The notes beneath the pieces are model-generated. The model did not search any database. It had not been told where the DNA came from and saw nothing but the letters and a program-made list of their open reading frames with translations. Positions 24,860 to 36,013 of a stretch of DNA of 64,000 bases are shown one piece after another. Each line of letters begins with the position of its first letter. The first letter of the stretch is position 1. The stretch is from Chenopodium formosanum (taxonomy: Eukaryota > Streptophyta > Magnoliopsida > Caryophyllales > Amaranthaceae): the NCBI GenBank assembly GCA_024500155.1, contig CM044871.1, positions 82,692,402 through 82,756,401 of the forward strand. The letters run 5' to 3'. A program made the translations under genes and the position numbers.

Positions 24860-25980
24860 TTGAATTATTAACTTAATTATACACAGTATAATTTATCGAT
24901 GATGACATACTCTCCCTATGAAGCATTGCGATTTCAATTTATGCAAAAAATTTAGATACCTATATACAGAGTATTTATGTATTTTCATCATTTTTTGTTA
25001 ACCAATAATTATCAGACACAAGGTGAATTTACAAAGATGATCTATACGAGTATTACTTTTTGGGTGTAAAGAGAACTACAAACAGTGTAGAAAAGATTTA
25101 ACCTTGCTAGGTGGATTACCACATGTTCACACTCCAAAGATTTTAGCAAAGTAATAAGATACTTAACATTCACATATACAGAGAATCTATTAATAAGGAA
25201 AGGGATACGCTAACCCATATGATGATAAGTGCAATGTAACTATAAGGCTTGACACAAGAAAAGTACAACATGATGATGTTGCTCCTTTAACAAGTTCAAG
25301 AATACAATTTCCTTTCATCTTCCCACCTTTCCACAACTACCATCCTAAATTTCTAAGTCATAATAAGCTCATACGTAGTACGGAGTAACTACAAAGATAT
25401 ATGCAAATTCACAATTGCACGTAGGACTAACTTGCCAATGACTACTATCTACTAGACTACTAGCTAGCCATCTTTTTTCCTTCATAATCCATGACACATA
25501 GTAAAATATTACGAAAAATACAAGTTTTATTAAAAGTAATCCCACTAAACATCACCAAGACACCAACAAAATTACGTACAACATTATGTGTCACAAAAAA
25601 TATACAGAAGTATATAGGATATGGCCAACAAAACTTATATTAGTAAGCTTAAAATATGATAATCGTACATTAGTACACTAATATAAGCCAATATCAACAT
25701 TTATTTATTCCATTTTAGCATACAATTCATACATAAAAATGAAAGTCGGCAAATTGACATAAACAAGTGGAGCCTTAGTTGCGTCAGATAATTACATGGG
25801 GTTGGCCCAAACGAAGCTACCATGCAATTTCCTTAAAACAACTCCTACGCAAATCTTTCCAACTTGCGTTCTTTCCCTTGCACTTTCCATTTCAAATTCC
25901 TCTCATTTTTTTCTTCTACCCTAATTTATTCCACTACTTTTTTTTTTTTGTCATATTGATTGTAACTCTTCCACTTTTCC
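24860..25980. other. Intergenic region upstream of the CML41-like gene
   Basis: AT-rich, no gene. A TATA box TATATATAA lies at 25986-25994, about 95 bases before the CML41-like ATG. TACGGAGTA (the reverse of TACTCCGTA) lies at 25379. Confidence 0.5.
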
Positions 25981-26087
25981 ATTCCTATATATAATCTAAA
26001 TTTAGCCATGATTTAAAATCACACGAAAAAAGGTTTTGTTAGATATATATGGTTGTCAACAACTTTAAAAAATAAGATAAACAAAAC

Positions 26088-26681
26088 ATGTCTTCTGAGT
26101 GTATTCCTAGGTCAAGTAGGTGGTTCTCAAATGTTGGACTACGAATAAGCCTCCACAAAAAGAAGTCCAAGGGTAGTACATCGGCCTCCTCATCGAGTTC
26201 CTCAGGCTCCCCTCGATCCCCTCTACCCCCTCCGTCCATCCCTTTTGGCCCTACGGGGAGGAGTAGGGAAGAGGAGCTTAAGGAAGTCTTTAGACATTTC
26301 GATATGGATAACGATGGAATGATCACGGCTCTTGAGCTCCGGAGATACTTTAACTCCATAGGGGAGATCATCTCAGAGGAAGAGGCCCAAGAGGTTATTG
26401 ATGAGCTTGACTCAGACAACGATGGTATGCTCGAGTTTAAGGATTTTGTTAAGCTCATGGATAGTAAGGAGGGTGCGGATGAAGACATGAAGAAGGTGTT
26501 TGAGATGTTCGAGCACGAAAAGGGATCCGGTAGGATCACTCCTAGAGGGCTTCAAAGAGCTTTGAATCGCCTAGGGGATTCTAAGTCTTTTAAGGAGTGT
26601 GCGTCCATGATTAGGGTGTATGATACCGATGGTGATGGAGAGCTTGATTTTAATGACTTTCATCAAATGATGGCTGTATAA
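26088..26681 (+). CDS. CML41: Calmodulin-like EF-hand protein, CML41-type
   Basis: Single-exon gene of 197 residues starting at an ATG preceded by ACAAAAC. The N-terminus (1-60) is basic and Ser/Pro-rich, and calmodulin itself lacks it. Four EF-hand positions follow. Loop 1 (72-83, DMDNDGMITALE) is canonical. Loop 2 (108-119) has Asp in place of the final Glu. Loop 3 (about 142-153, FEHEKGSGRITPRG) has lost the Ca2+ ligands. Loop 4 (179-190, DTDGDGELDFND) is good, again with a final Asp. The degenerate third hand with EKGSG.ITPRGLQ, and the C-terminal DFNDFHQMM, match my memory of Arabidopsis CML41 and its near relatives. CML41 is reported at plasmodesmata, promoting callose-dependent closure in flagellin-triggered immunity. 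The symbol assumes orthology; the CML family call itself is firm. Confidence 0.88.
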   Translation: MSSECIPRSSRWFSNVGLRISLHKKKSKGSTSASSSSSSGSPRSPLPPPSIPFGPTGRSREEELKEVFRHFDMDNDGMITALELRRYFNSIGEIISEEEAQEVIDELDSDNDGMLEFKDFVKLMDSKEGADEDMKKVFEMFEHEKGSGRITPRGLQRALNRLGDSKSFKECASMIRVYDTDGDGELDFNDFHQMMAV

Positions 26682-28180
26682 ATTTTCTTGCTCGTTGTAT
26701 TAAATAATATGATAATTCTTTTTGGTTTTAGTTGTCATATATATTACTCCGTACTAGTTTAAATTACACTACTGTTTGGAGGACGATAATATTTTCCATT
26801 TGGAGGGATTTATTATATATGCATGTTTTCTTGTGTATGTAATCTTTACTCACTGTTGTAACAAACTAAAGGATATGAGGAGAGGGGGTTAAGGGACTTT
26901 GAAAATAAGTCTGAAATGATAATCAATGCAAGGTCTAGAACCCTAAAATTAATATTTTGGTGGTTTAGTAGCTTGATAATACTTACATCAATTATGAAGC
27001 GTGCATGACAATTATACTATACTCCATACAATGTATAAAGTGGGTGAACAAGCGATGATACAAATAAACATTAATGCACTTACTTTAGTAGAAAGTAATC
27101 AAAGTATACACGTAGTATAGATAACTTTGTTAATTTTTTCAATTTAGGGAGTTTAGTTGATAGTTTACCAAGGGTATTCGTCATTACGCTAATGTTTTGC
27201 AATTGATGTTGTATATATATTCAGCCTCTCATGTCACAACTCTTATCTAGATTTAATACGACAAGTAATAACACTTGACTTTATTTTTAAAGATTGATTT
27301 TGGAAATTATAGTTCTCGATTGATCACGGATTAATAGTCGTAATCTTATGAGTTTCTCGATAAATTTTTGTTGTGTAAATATATAAGTGTAATAAGTAAC
27401 TAAGAACTAACAATGATCATTAACTAGATAGTTTTTGTTGTCAAAAAAAGAAGAAAAAACGACAAACAAAATAATAAGTTCTAATAAAGTCATTCTCAAC
27501 GTAATAAATGTTAGGCAAGATTGCAAAGAAATAAAGCACCTTAATAATAAAAGGACCCTTAACAGATGGACATCGTTTTATTGGCCTTAAAATGGATATT
27601 GTGTTATCTTTGTGATTACGTTATCTTGTGTTTTGTTGTTAATTGATTGTCATTTGCATATGAATCTTTGCTACTTGTCCAAGTATATGTATCAATGTAT
27701 GTTACATACGGAGAAGTTGCCACCCATGTGTCCGTATAAAATCCAGTATAACTATACAAATTATGGGGTGTAAAAGATCTATAACTCCTATAAGGGTTCT
27801 TGTTTGAATTTACTCCTTACTTTGTACTCCGTATTATTTAAAAGGTGTTAAGATTTTACAATGGGGATTAAGATTTTGATTATACATAGTTTGAGTCGTC
27901 CGTAAACTTTAATTGTATTTTCTTTAAAGTTTAAACTGTACATTTTTTCTTATCTTTCATTATCTTATTATTTGAATTTTTTTCTTTATACGTAGTACTA
28001 TATAAAATTTAAGCAAAAATGAAATGTAACAGGGAGTACCCTCGTTTTATTGGTCTTGATGTATATTTTACAACACTAACTTTTTAAATATCTATTATGC
28101 AAATTATAAAAAGGGGTATAAAGGGAAAAAATTTATTGTGTTAAATTTGTGTCAAATTTATCAATATATTAGCAAATAGT
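26682..28180. other. Intergenic spacer
   Basis: Sequence downstream of the CML41-like gene with no coding signal on either strand. TACTCCGTA occurs at 26745 and 27825. No complete transposon could be delimited. Confidence 0.5.
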
Positions 28181-28436
28181 TTAGTCCCGTACGTTGCACG
28201 GATTAAGTAGCCATTATTTGTTTAAATATTTGTCAAATTTATATTAAAAAAAAAATAAATCATAATCTCATTAGTTAATTTTGAAAGAAGCACCGTATTT
28301 ATTTAGTTTTGGAATATAGGAAGAGAAAAAAAAAAAATGATGTCAAAAATAGTTTAGGCGGGAAAATTTTTAATAAGGAATTGACATGTGTTGCTTAATA
28401 ATGTCAACATGTTTTGTTTTAGTAATAGTTAATAGA
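28181..28436 (-). mobile_element. Short non-autonomous Helitron
   Basis: On the minus strand the 3' region shows the hairpin CCGTGCAACGTACGG followed by GACTAA (a CTRR match). The 5' end reads TCTATTAACTATTACTAAAA after a host A. The layout parallels the element at 20203-20535. The 3' host base is A rather than T, so that end is less certain. Confidence 0.5.
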
Positions 28437-28560
28437 TATCTACTTAAATTGATTTTTTTACAAGTACTATCTAAGTGTTCTAGTTTGCATTCTCTTCACG
28501 AGAAACTTCTTAAACTTTTCTAAACACTTGAGTTGAGAAAGTTAGGACCTTAATTATATA

Positions 28561-29940
28561 CTTCCTTCGTTTTTTAAATATTGCACCACTTGCCTTTTAA
28601 GGAAGTATCACAAATATTGCACCATTTTTATTTTAGAAAAATAAATACTTGTGTTCACATTACAAATACCAAATATACCCTTACTTTTCAACACTTAATT
28701 TTTTTATGTATACCATCACATGGGCAATCTTGTATTTTTATCTTTTTCTCTCATCCTTTTTTCCACTACCAAAAATCTTGTGCCAACCTCCTATTAGGGG
28801 TGAAAGTTCGGTTTTTGGTTTGGTTTTTTGCCCAAACCGAAACCGAACCACCATAATTCGGTTCCTTGATTTTGCAAACCACACCGCACCACTTTAGCTT
28901 TGATACCGAATCAAACCAAACCACCTAAATTTCGATTTTCTTAAAAAAAACCGAACCACACCGAATTTTCATATCAAACATCATAAACATCAAATTTTGC
29001 AAAAAAACCAAACCAAAACACATCACCAATTAAAACCAAACCGAAAAAAACCAAACCCATTTATACAAACATAATTAAACAAGTTTTAACCCAGATCCGC
29101 AAACATTCCTAGACATATTTACTATAATATCAAACTGCTATAATTTCGAAAAATTTAAGATAAAACCCTAATTTCATTGAACTAAAAATTGGAATAAAAA
29201 TCACCGAAATATCAGAAAAAATTGGACATAAATTAGTAGAAAAAAAAAACAAAAATCAAATTAAAAGAAAGAAAAAGAGGACAAACCTCATATTCCACCA
29301 AAAAAAATCGAATTTGGGTTTTTAAAGGTCAAATTCGACCATGAAAACTCTAGATCTAGAGTTTTCATAGTCGAATTTGACATGAAAAACCTTTAGTTGA
29401 TGGTGTTCGAAATCAAAACCTTTCATTTAGTTGATGGTGTTCGTTAACGGTGAAGCGAATTCGAATTTTTATTAATCAAAACCTCGATGTGTTCGTTAAT
29501 GGTGGCGAGGAGAGACAAGAAAAACGAAAAGAAAAGAGGAGAATGAGACAATGAAAGCGAAGAAGAGGAGAGAGAATGGGCAATTGGGCGGAATCCGGGA
29601 AAGAGGAGAAGAGTAAAGGGGAGAGAAAGGGTGGAAAGAGAGAGAGGGAGGCTGAGAGTGATTAGGGTTTCTTTATTAGCTTTATATACCTAGGGTACTT
29701 TAGTTTTGGGCCAGGGGTTGTGTAGGGTTGGGCCTCTAATTCGGTTTGGTTCGGTTTTATTCGGTTTTTCATTTTCTTGAACCGAAACCGAACCGAAAAC
29801 CGATTTTTTTTTTTGGAAACCGAAACCGAACCACCCTCCCAAAAAACCGAACCACATTCCTTATTCGGTTCGGTTTGGTTTTACACCGAATTTCTTTCAC
29901 CCCTACCTCCTATGGTGAAATAAAAAAAGAACGGAGGAAG
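28561..29940. mobile_element. Stowaway-like MITE split by a hAT-like insertion
   Basis: Outer ends CTTCCTTCGTTTTTTAAATA and, inverted, AAAAAAAGAACGGAGGAAG are flanked by TA. Removing the hAT-like element and one 8-bp duplication leaves about 261 bp. An inverted second copy of this MITE family lies at about 32845-33207. Confidence 0.7.
28795..29905. mobile_element. Non-autonomous hAT-like element
   Basis: 1,111 bp with inverted ends TAGGGGTGAAAG and CTTTCACCCCTA, and a perfect 8-bp duplication CCTCCTAT (28787-28794, 29906-29913). An 8-bp TSD plus YAGRG-type ends identify the hAT superfamily. Subterminal regions are dense in TTCGGTT/AACCGAA repeats on both strands, likely transposase binding sites. 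No transposase frame is visible. Confidence 0.9.
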
Positions 29941-29942
29941 TA

Positions 29943-30785
29943 ATTAATTTAACCCAAAATAATATTGACAATGAAAAAACGTTATACCAATAAGGTTTTG
30001 ACCTAGTGGCTAAGACAATGGCAAAAAAAAATTAATGTATATAATACAGAGTAGAAATTAATTTTCGTTGTCAACTTGTGTGTATTCAAAAAATTTTATG
30101 GTAACTTTTGTTGAATTTAGGGTAACTTTTATCCATAAAACGTAAATGATTTTTATTTATATCAGGATAACTTATATACGAAGAATATAAAAGGTAACTT
30201 ACATTTATTATAGAGTAACTTTTAATCATTTTATGGCTGTTAAATTTCAAACAAATGTACCTAGGCAATCCGAACAAGGAGAAGGAGAGTTTGGTTCGTA
30301 AACTAGCCTTAGGCTTCCATACTAAAACCAATTGTCAATAAGAGTTACTCCTTTACCTTATAAAGTGAAACTACCTTTTTTCTTTCTCCGATGTAAAATA
30401 CTCACAAGCGGGTAACAATGGGTTAGGAAAGGGCCAACCGGCCAAAGTTTAGAAGGGCGGACATACATTGGCACGAAGCGAGAGGTACTAGACTACAAGT
30501 TGACCCAGATCAAATACGACAAGGACTAGCATACTTAATTAAGGTTAACAAAACAATCAAGGAACCTCATTTAATCTTCTAATTAAAGATATGTGGGACC
30601 TCAAATTCGAATTGTTTGGTAGAAACCAAAAAAAAAAAAGAAAAAAAATTTGGAATATTACCAAGTTAACAACTCTAGAAAACTCAGAAGGGAGTAAGGC
30701 GGTGGTTGAGAGGGCTTAGTCGACGCTTCCATCTCATCGGAAAACGCCGTAATTTCATCACTCCCCCAAAATTGCGTCGGAAAAT
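29943..30785. other. Spacer and presumed promoter of the COR413-like gene
   Basis: No complete element. A weak tRNA-like phrase (TTTTGACCTAGTGGCTAAGA followed by an A run) near 29996-30030 may be a SINE scrap. The region next to the ATG at 30786 is the presumed 5' flank of the COR413-like gene. Confidence 0.4.
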
Positions 30786-33700
30786 ATGAAGACGGAAATG
30801 CTGGATAAGTTTTATACGGTAATTGCCGGCGATTTTGCGTCGGAAAATGGAAATGCAGCAATTCGCTCCGCCTTTTGTTGGGCCGCTTCTTTCTCTGCGC
30901 TGTTAGTTTCTCTCTCCTCTTTTTAAGCTCTTCACTGTTTTCGAATTTTGTGTTAAATTTGAACCATTTCTTTTCTTTTCATCATTATGTGTGTTAATTC
31001 TATAGTAATGTTGTCTCTTTCACTTTTTAGTATTGCAAATTTGCAATTGTGATTGTTCTCCTGTTGTTCTTGATAATTGTGTGATTGATGTAAAATTTTC
31101 AAGTATAATGATTCTATTTTGGAATTGCACATGAAACACGTTTTCTCAATTTTGATTTATACAGTAATAGATGAATCCTGTTGATTAAAGTTGATTTCAT
31201 TTTCATAAAAGTTATGAAGGCATATTATCAAAATATGTTTCTAATTTAGATCAAAATAAGTCTTATATAAGACGGCCTTACATTTATTTTTAATTGTAAG
31301 ATAGTCGATTTAGGAGTAACTTTAACAATATACGTAGATATAGCAACCTTAATCTTTTTAATGAGTTTGATTGTACCTCAGTTCTTTTATTATTGCACCA
31401 TACAAGTTGGGATGTCATCCCCGGCTCCCCGCCCTCTTGGTTTGGTGGGTGATGGGGCGGGGATGGATTTTACATTGTTCCCGCCCACCCGACTTTGTAC
31501 CCACCTCATACACACATCTATATATTTTTAAAAACAAAATTATATATTTTTAAGGAAAATTTTCAAAAAACCACCCAAAAATGTGATCAATTTCTAACTA
31601 ACCACCCAAAAAAAAATTTATTTTAAAATACCACCCATTAAATTAATTTTTTGCTCAGATTCCCACCCAATTTGAAAATCCGGTGGCTTTTTAACATGTG
31701 GGGCCCAGTTTAGTTATTTCCCTCTTTTTTTTTTTTCCTTTTCTCTCGACTTCAGTGTGTTTCACTCTCTTTCTCATTCAATTCTTCCAACTAACCCTAT
31801 TCTACAATCAATTTTCAATCCTTTTTTCAGCGAATTCCCCCTTTCTTCAAAAATTGTTGTGCATTGTTCAATTCAGAACCCTAAATTCGTCATTAAAACC
31901 CTAATTGTACTTGCAGCAGGAATTAATCTAGAGTAATTGCTTGAAGTGGGGTTGTTTAATTGCTACCACAACAATTACAACAACAAACAAACACAAACAA
32001 CAAGGTTACAAATAAAGCAAACTTAACTGTAATTGAAAGGAAAAACCACAATTCAGTACTACCAAATACCCTAATTGCCAAAATATCACAATTAAATCGT
32101 GTACATGCAAAAACCCTAATTAATGAATCCCACAAATTCCCCCAATTAACATTTTGCAAGAACCCTAATTTTTCCAGATAATTGAGATTACCTTGTGCGA
32201 ATTCAAGTTATGTCGTTGTTGTAGATGCAAATGCAATTAGAAGCAAGCTTAATTTTGTGTAATTTGGGGATAAATTTTGTTTAGGATCAAAAATTGAATA
32301 AGGAATAAACTTTTATAGGAAAAATCGGGGGAAGAAAACAAATAAAAGCATAAACTAGCCGTTAATAGCCGTTATGTGGGCCCCACATGTTAAAAAGCCA
32401 TTGGATTTTCAAATTGGGTGGGAATTTGAGCAAAAAATTAATTTAGTGGGTGGTATTTTAAAATAAATTTTTTTTTTGGGTGGTTGGTTAGAAATTGATC
32501 ACATTTTTGGGTGGTTTTTTGAAAATTTTCCTATTTTTAATACTATTTTATAAAAAAAAAAATGTAAAATAAAATACTACGTAGTAGATATAATAATTGT
32601 AATACACTAATATTTTAACTAAAAGAGTGTAATATTAACAATTTTTTTTCTTGTAATCTATATTAATTATGTTGGATTGTGTATGGGATTAGTGGGGATT
32701 AAGTAGGGATGGATATCTAAATGGAGGATGGGGTGGGGGGATGGTTTTGGAATTGTACCTGCCGGGGTGGGGGTGGGGATGAAATTTTTTGGTGTGGATG
32801 GGAAGACCAACATTTGCCCCGCCCCATTGATATCTATACATACAAGTTTGGCACAATAATTTTGGTAGTGAGGAAAATGAAGAGAGAGAAAGGTAAAAAT
32901 ACACAAATGTCCATGTGATATTGTGATGTAACATAAACTAAATAACAAGTGTGAAAAAGTAAGGATATGTTGGGGAAATGATTTTGGCACACCCTTAATT
33001 GATTTTGGCACACCCCTATGTGAGAGTACAATTTTTTATGTTTTTCTCACATAGGGGTGTGCCAAAATCAATTCAGGGTGTGCCAAAATCAATTTCCGTA
33101 TTTGTAGTGTGAACATAGATATTTTTTTGTCCTAAAATAGAAATGATGCAATATTTATAAAACTTCTTTAAAATTCAAGTGGTGCAATATTAAAAGAACA
33201 AAGGAAGTACTCGTATTTAATGTGTAATTTCAAATAGATTTCAAATAGATATGCTATGAAAGCTAATATGACTAATGTACATTATAATATTTTTTTAAGG
33301 GTTAAATTTATGTTAGGATATTGATAACTTTTGTAGTATGTAATGGTAACTTTAAATTAACTTTAATCCATCTTACAATAATTTAATTAAAGTCCGCCCT
33401 AATCAAAATTTTGTGTAGATAAAAAAGATTTCGGTAAATGAAATTGATTTGATAAAAAAGAAGTCCATACACATGTTACATACATGCTCATGCACTTGTT
33501 TAAAATACTCTGTATACAAAATTGATGATATTTGAAAATTTACGTTTGACGCTAATCCAATTACATTTGGATTTATATATAGTTGTAAAAATGAGTAGTC
33601 AAAGTTAATTTATGAATAGTGTAAAGACAAACTGTTGCGATTATGTAGAATTGAAGGGCATATGACTTAGGGTGCATTTTACTATTTACGTGATTTCAAC

Positions 33701-34494
33701 TTAGCTGAACTTAATTGGACTCAATAAATTGAACGTGGGTAGTTTAATTTTTCTTGTAGTTTAACTTTATTCCACAGCGTGACATTAGACACGAGAGGAC
33801 AGAGCCCAACGTTAGCTCTTGTAAGCCTGAGCAAACAATATAATTGGAAATGCGGAATAAGGTGAACATGATCTTATCAGGTTCACATAAACATATACGA
33901 AGTATTGAATACTAAGAAGATTAAGCTTAAGTTTACCTTTTTTTGGTTGTTGGGGAGGGGGAGCTTAGGGCTCATTTTATAACGAGTATACTAAGTTTCC
34001 AACACAGTCTTATAAATGACAAACATTGTTCATTTTATGGTTGATATATAAACCAATAAGAACAAAAAATGAATTTAAGGAGCCCGTAAACTAAAAATTA
34101 ATTTTGGGTTAAAGCACAAATTCAGTCCAAATCAATTATTTGCTCATGAGCCGAGTTGAGCAAGTCTAAGATCAAGGTTGACTCGACTTATTATTGGGGT
34201 TAGTGGGACATAAATTTCCATAATTGGACGCGTGGATTTTCTATCACTAATCTTCCTCCACTTGTTTTACTGGAAATGATTTGTGGTCTTGAAATGAATA
34301 TTACAATGCTATAATGGAGGCTAAAATCAAGGTATAAAGCATGATTGGATAGTGGAAATGTGGAATACCATTTCATCTGTAGTTCTATACCAACGAATAT
34401 GGAATTTCCATGCTAAGGTGATATTTTTCCTCAGGGAACTTACTGGAGTTGACCGTCGTTGTATTGCCTGATGTATTTGACATCAGAATTGCCC

Positions 34495-34528
<34 letters not shown>

Positions 34529-36013
34529 TTAGTTTCCCTGCCTACAAGGCATAAGCTAATCTAAGTAAACAATAAATTGTTGACCATTTACTCTCTTTTT
34601 TTTTTTAAAAAAAGGTTCTTCTTTGATATCCTCCATGAGAAGGTGTTTTCCAATTCAAAGTCAAATTTATGGGAGCCACTGCTGAATGGGAACTCAAATT
34701 TAACATTTATTGAAGGATGACACCTTCACTTATCATCAGCTTGGGTTTGTTTAAAGATGGCGGCTGATGAATTTGGAAATCTGGTTTCAATCCAATGAAT
34801 ATATGCCAAGCTTGGTATTGGAAAGTGATTAGAGGCATGCTTAGGCAGTAGGCACAAATGCACCTTGTGTTTGTGATGCACAGCCCATCATCTTTTGCAT
34901 CTTTTCTGTAAACTGTTTGCACCTCAGACTGCTTAATGTTAATATCACGTTACACAGAGAACTAGACTAGGACCTCTTTAACATATTTCACCAAATTTTG
35001 CAAAGAGAGGGATATATGACCCATTAAAAAATTGACAGTCCTAATCGGGTCTCTGTCATTTTGGAATCTGTAGACTAAGTGTTAATGACCTTAATGTTAT
35101 GGTTAATGATGCTTCTTATATTAGTATGGATAAAGAAACTGAATTGGAAATGATTTAGGATACATAGGCACTGTCTTGATATTTTGCTTCTTTAGAGCTG
35201 GATGACTGAGAAAAAAAGACAGATAGATAAATTATCTATTTGAAAAATGTTTCAGCTATACAAGTATTAAACTTCTAAGATGTTTATAGTTTGATTCTAC
35301 CAACTCTATTCTGTCACATTAATATATATTCTGTACATTAATATGATTTGTTTACACATTTATTGATCAAGTATCTTTCTTTCCTTCTTCCTTGGCTATT
35401 GCTGTAGGTTTCTATTAGTTTTGAACCTACTGGGGAGAAGATCAAGGCTGCAAGCTTCATTTCTGGCCCTTTTTCTTACGGCTAGTCTTCCAGAAGCTAT
35501 ATTCCAGATATTAAGGTGGTTTTAAAGATTCTTGGCAAATTTCTGGCCTTCTCAGATTAGAACTCTTTTCTGTGTAAGAAAATTACTGAGGATATGTCTC
35601 CATGTTGCCATGTTGCAGAGGACAATTTGGCTGTTGGGTTGCTATTTTTGCTATTGCTGCAAATTACTGCTTTCCTGATGTATTTCCAGGTAAGAATAAA
35701 CTATTTTTTGCATCAGACGTAACCCAGTTAATCAATTATAAAGTATTATAATGTGATATTCTTGCTTGCAGTTTCTGTCTCTCGATTTCTGTTCTTTGTT
35801 GTCATGCCAAACTGGCTGGCCTATGAACTACGTGAGAGCATCGCAGGTGCTATATTTTGTCTGGTTATTTGCATTTTACTTCTCGTAATGGAGATGCATG
35901 CAAATGGAGGATGCAGCAGTTGTATCTGTAATTTGCAATGCTGTGCATATTGGCTCTGTATGGCCCTTCTCTTCTTTTTTACGATACTTTATATATGTTT
36001 AGGATCTTGGTAA
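30786..36013 (+). CDS. COR413PM: COR413-type cold-regulated membrane protein
   Basis: Four exons, 30786-30901, 35408-35515, 35619-35689 and 35772-36013, are joined at GT-AG sites with matching phases. They sum to 537 nt, giving 178 residues, close to the roughly 190-200 of COR413-PM proteins. The product is almost entirely hydrophobic, with about six membrane segments. It begins WAASFSALFLLVLNLL (32-47) and continues LQASFLALFLTASLPEAIFQ, RGQFGCWVAIFAIAANYCFP, FFVVMPNWLAYELR, GAIFCLVICILLLVMEMHA and LCMALLFFFTILYICLG. The order ASF..LLLL, SLP..IF..LRG.FG.W.A, FP, .PN..A..LR and LL.E.HA.GG parallels COR413. Absence of a long transit peptide favours the plasma-membrane over the chloroplast inner-membrane group. 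The C-terminal CSSCICNLQCC is unusual. COR413 proteins are cold/ABA-induced with poorly known biochemistry. Exon 1 is assigned by phase and similarity, separated by a 4.5 kb intron. Confidence 0.72.
31554..32531. mobile_element. Non-autonomous Mutator-like element in the COR413 intron
   Basis: 978 bp with long inverted ends starting GGAAAATTTTCAAAAAACCA; the inverted homology extends about 150 bases and includes CCACCCAATTTGAAAATCC and ACATGTGGGGCCC. A perfect 9-bp duplication TATTTTTAA flanks it (31545-31553, 32532-32540). The interior contains UTR-like phrases (GAACCCTAAATTCG, AAACCCTAATT) that could be captured host sequence, but no frame is recognisable. Confidence 0.88.
32845..33207. mobile_element. 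Second copy of the 28.6 kb MITE family, interrupted
   Basis: In inverse orientation this stretch matches the MITE at 28561-29940: GTTTGGCACAATAATTTTGG, GTGTGAACATAGATATTTTT, AAGTGGTGCAATATTAAAAG and a final AAAGGAAG before TA. It is interrupted by a 124-bp foldback element. The left end is unclear because a G-rich sequence (32707-32843, TAGGGATGGATATC...), possibly a hAT remnant, abuts it. Confidence 0.65.
32974..33097. mobile_element. 124-bp foldback element
   Basis: Near-perfect hairpin: GGAAATGATTTTGGCACACC ... with its inverted copy at the right, each arm carrying the phrase GATTTTGGCACACCC twice. It interrupts the MITE copy at 32845-33207. No clear target duplication could be fixed, so superfamily is unknown. 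Confidence 0.65.
34496..34525. repeat. Poly(C) tract of 30
   Basis: Thirty consecutive C bases in the first intron of the COR413-like gene. Long C tracts are rare in AT-rich plant introns. The exact count may be unreliable because sequencers mis-size such runs. Confidence 0.9.

Noticed and set aside
26039..26539. 166-codon minus-strand ORF
   Set aside because: It is antisense to the CML41-like gene and is Ser-rich because of the opposite-strand codons; no independent support.
28649..29943. Small ORFs rich in NRNRT and FGLV peptides
   Set aside because: They arise from AACCGAA/TTCGGTT subterminal repeats of the hAT-like element.
32667..33031. Overlapping minus-strand ORFs up to 114 codons
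   Set aside because: They cross a MITE and a G-rich remnant; low complexity (PTPTPAGT) and no similarity.
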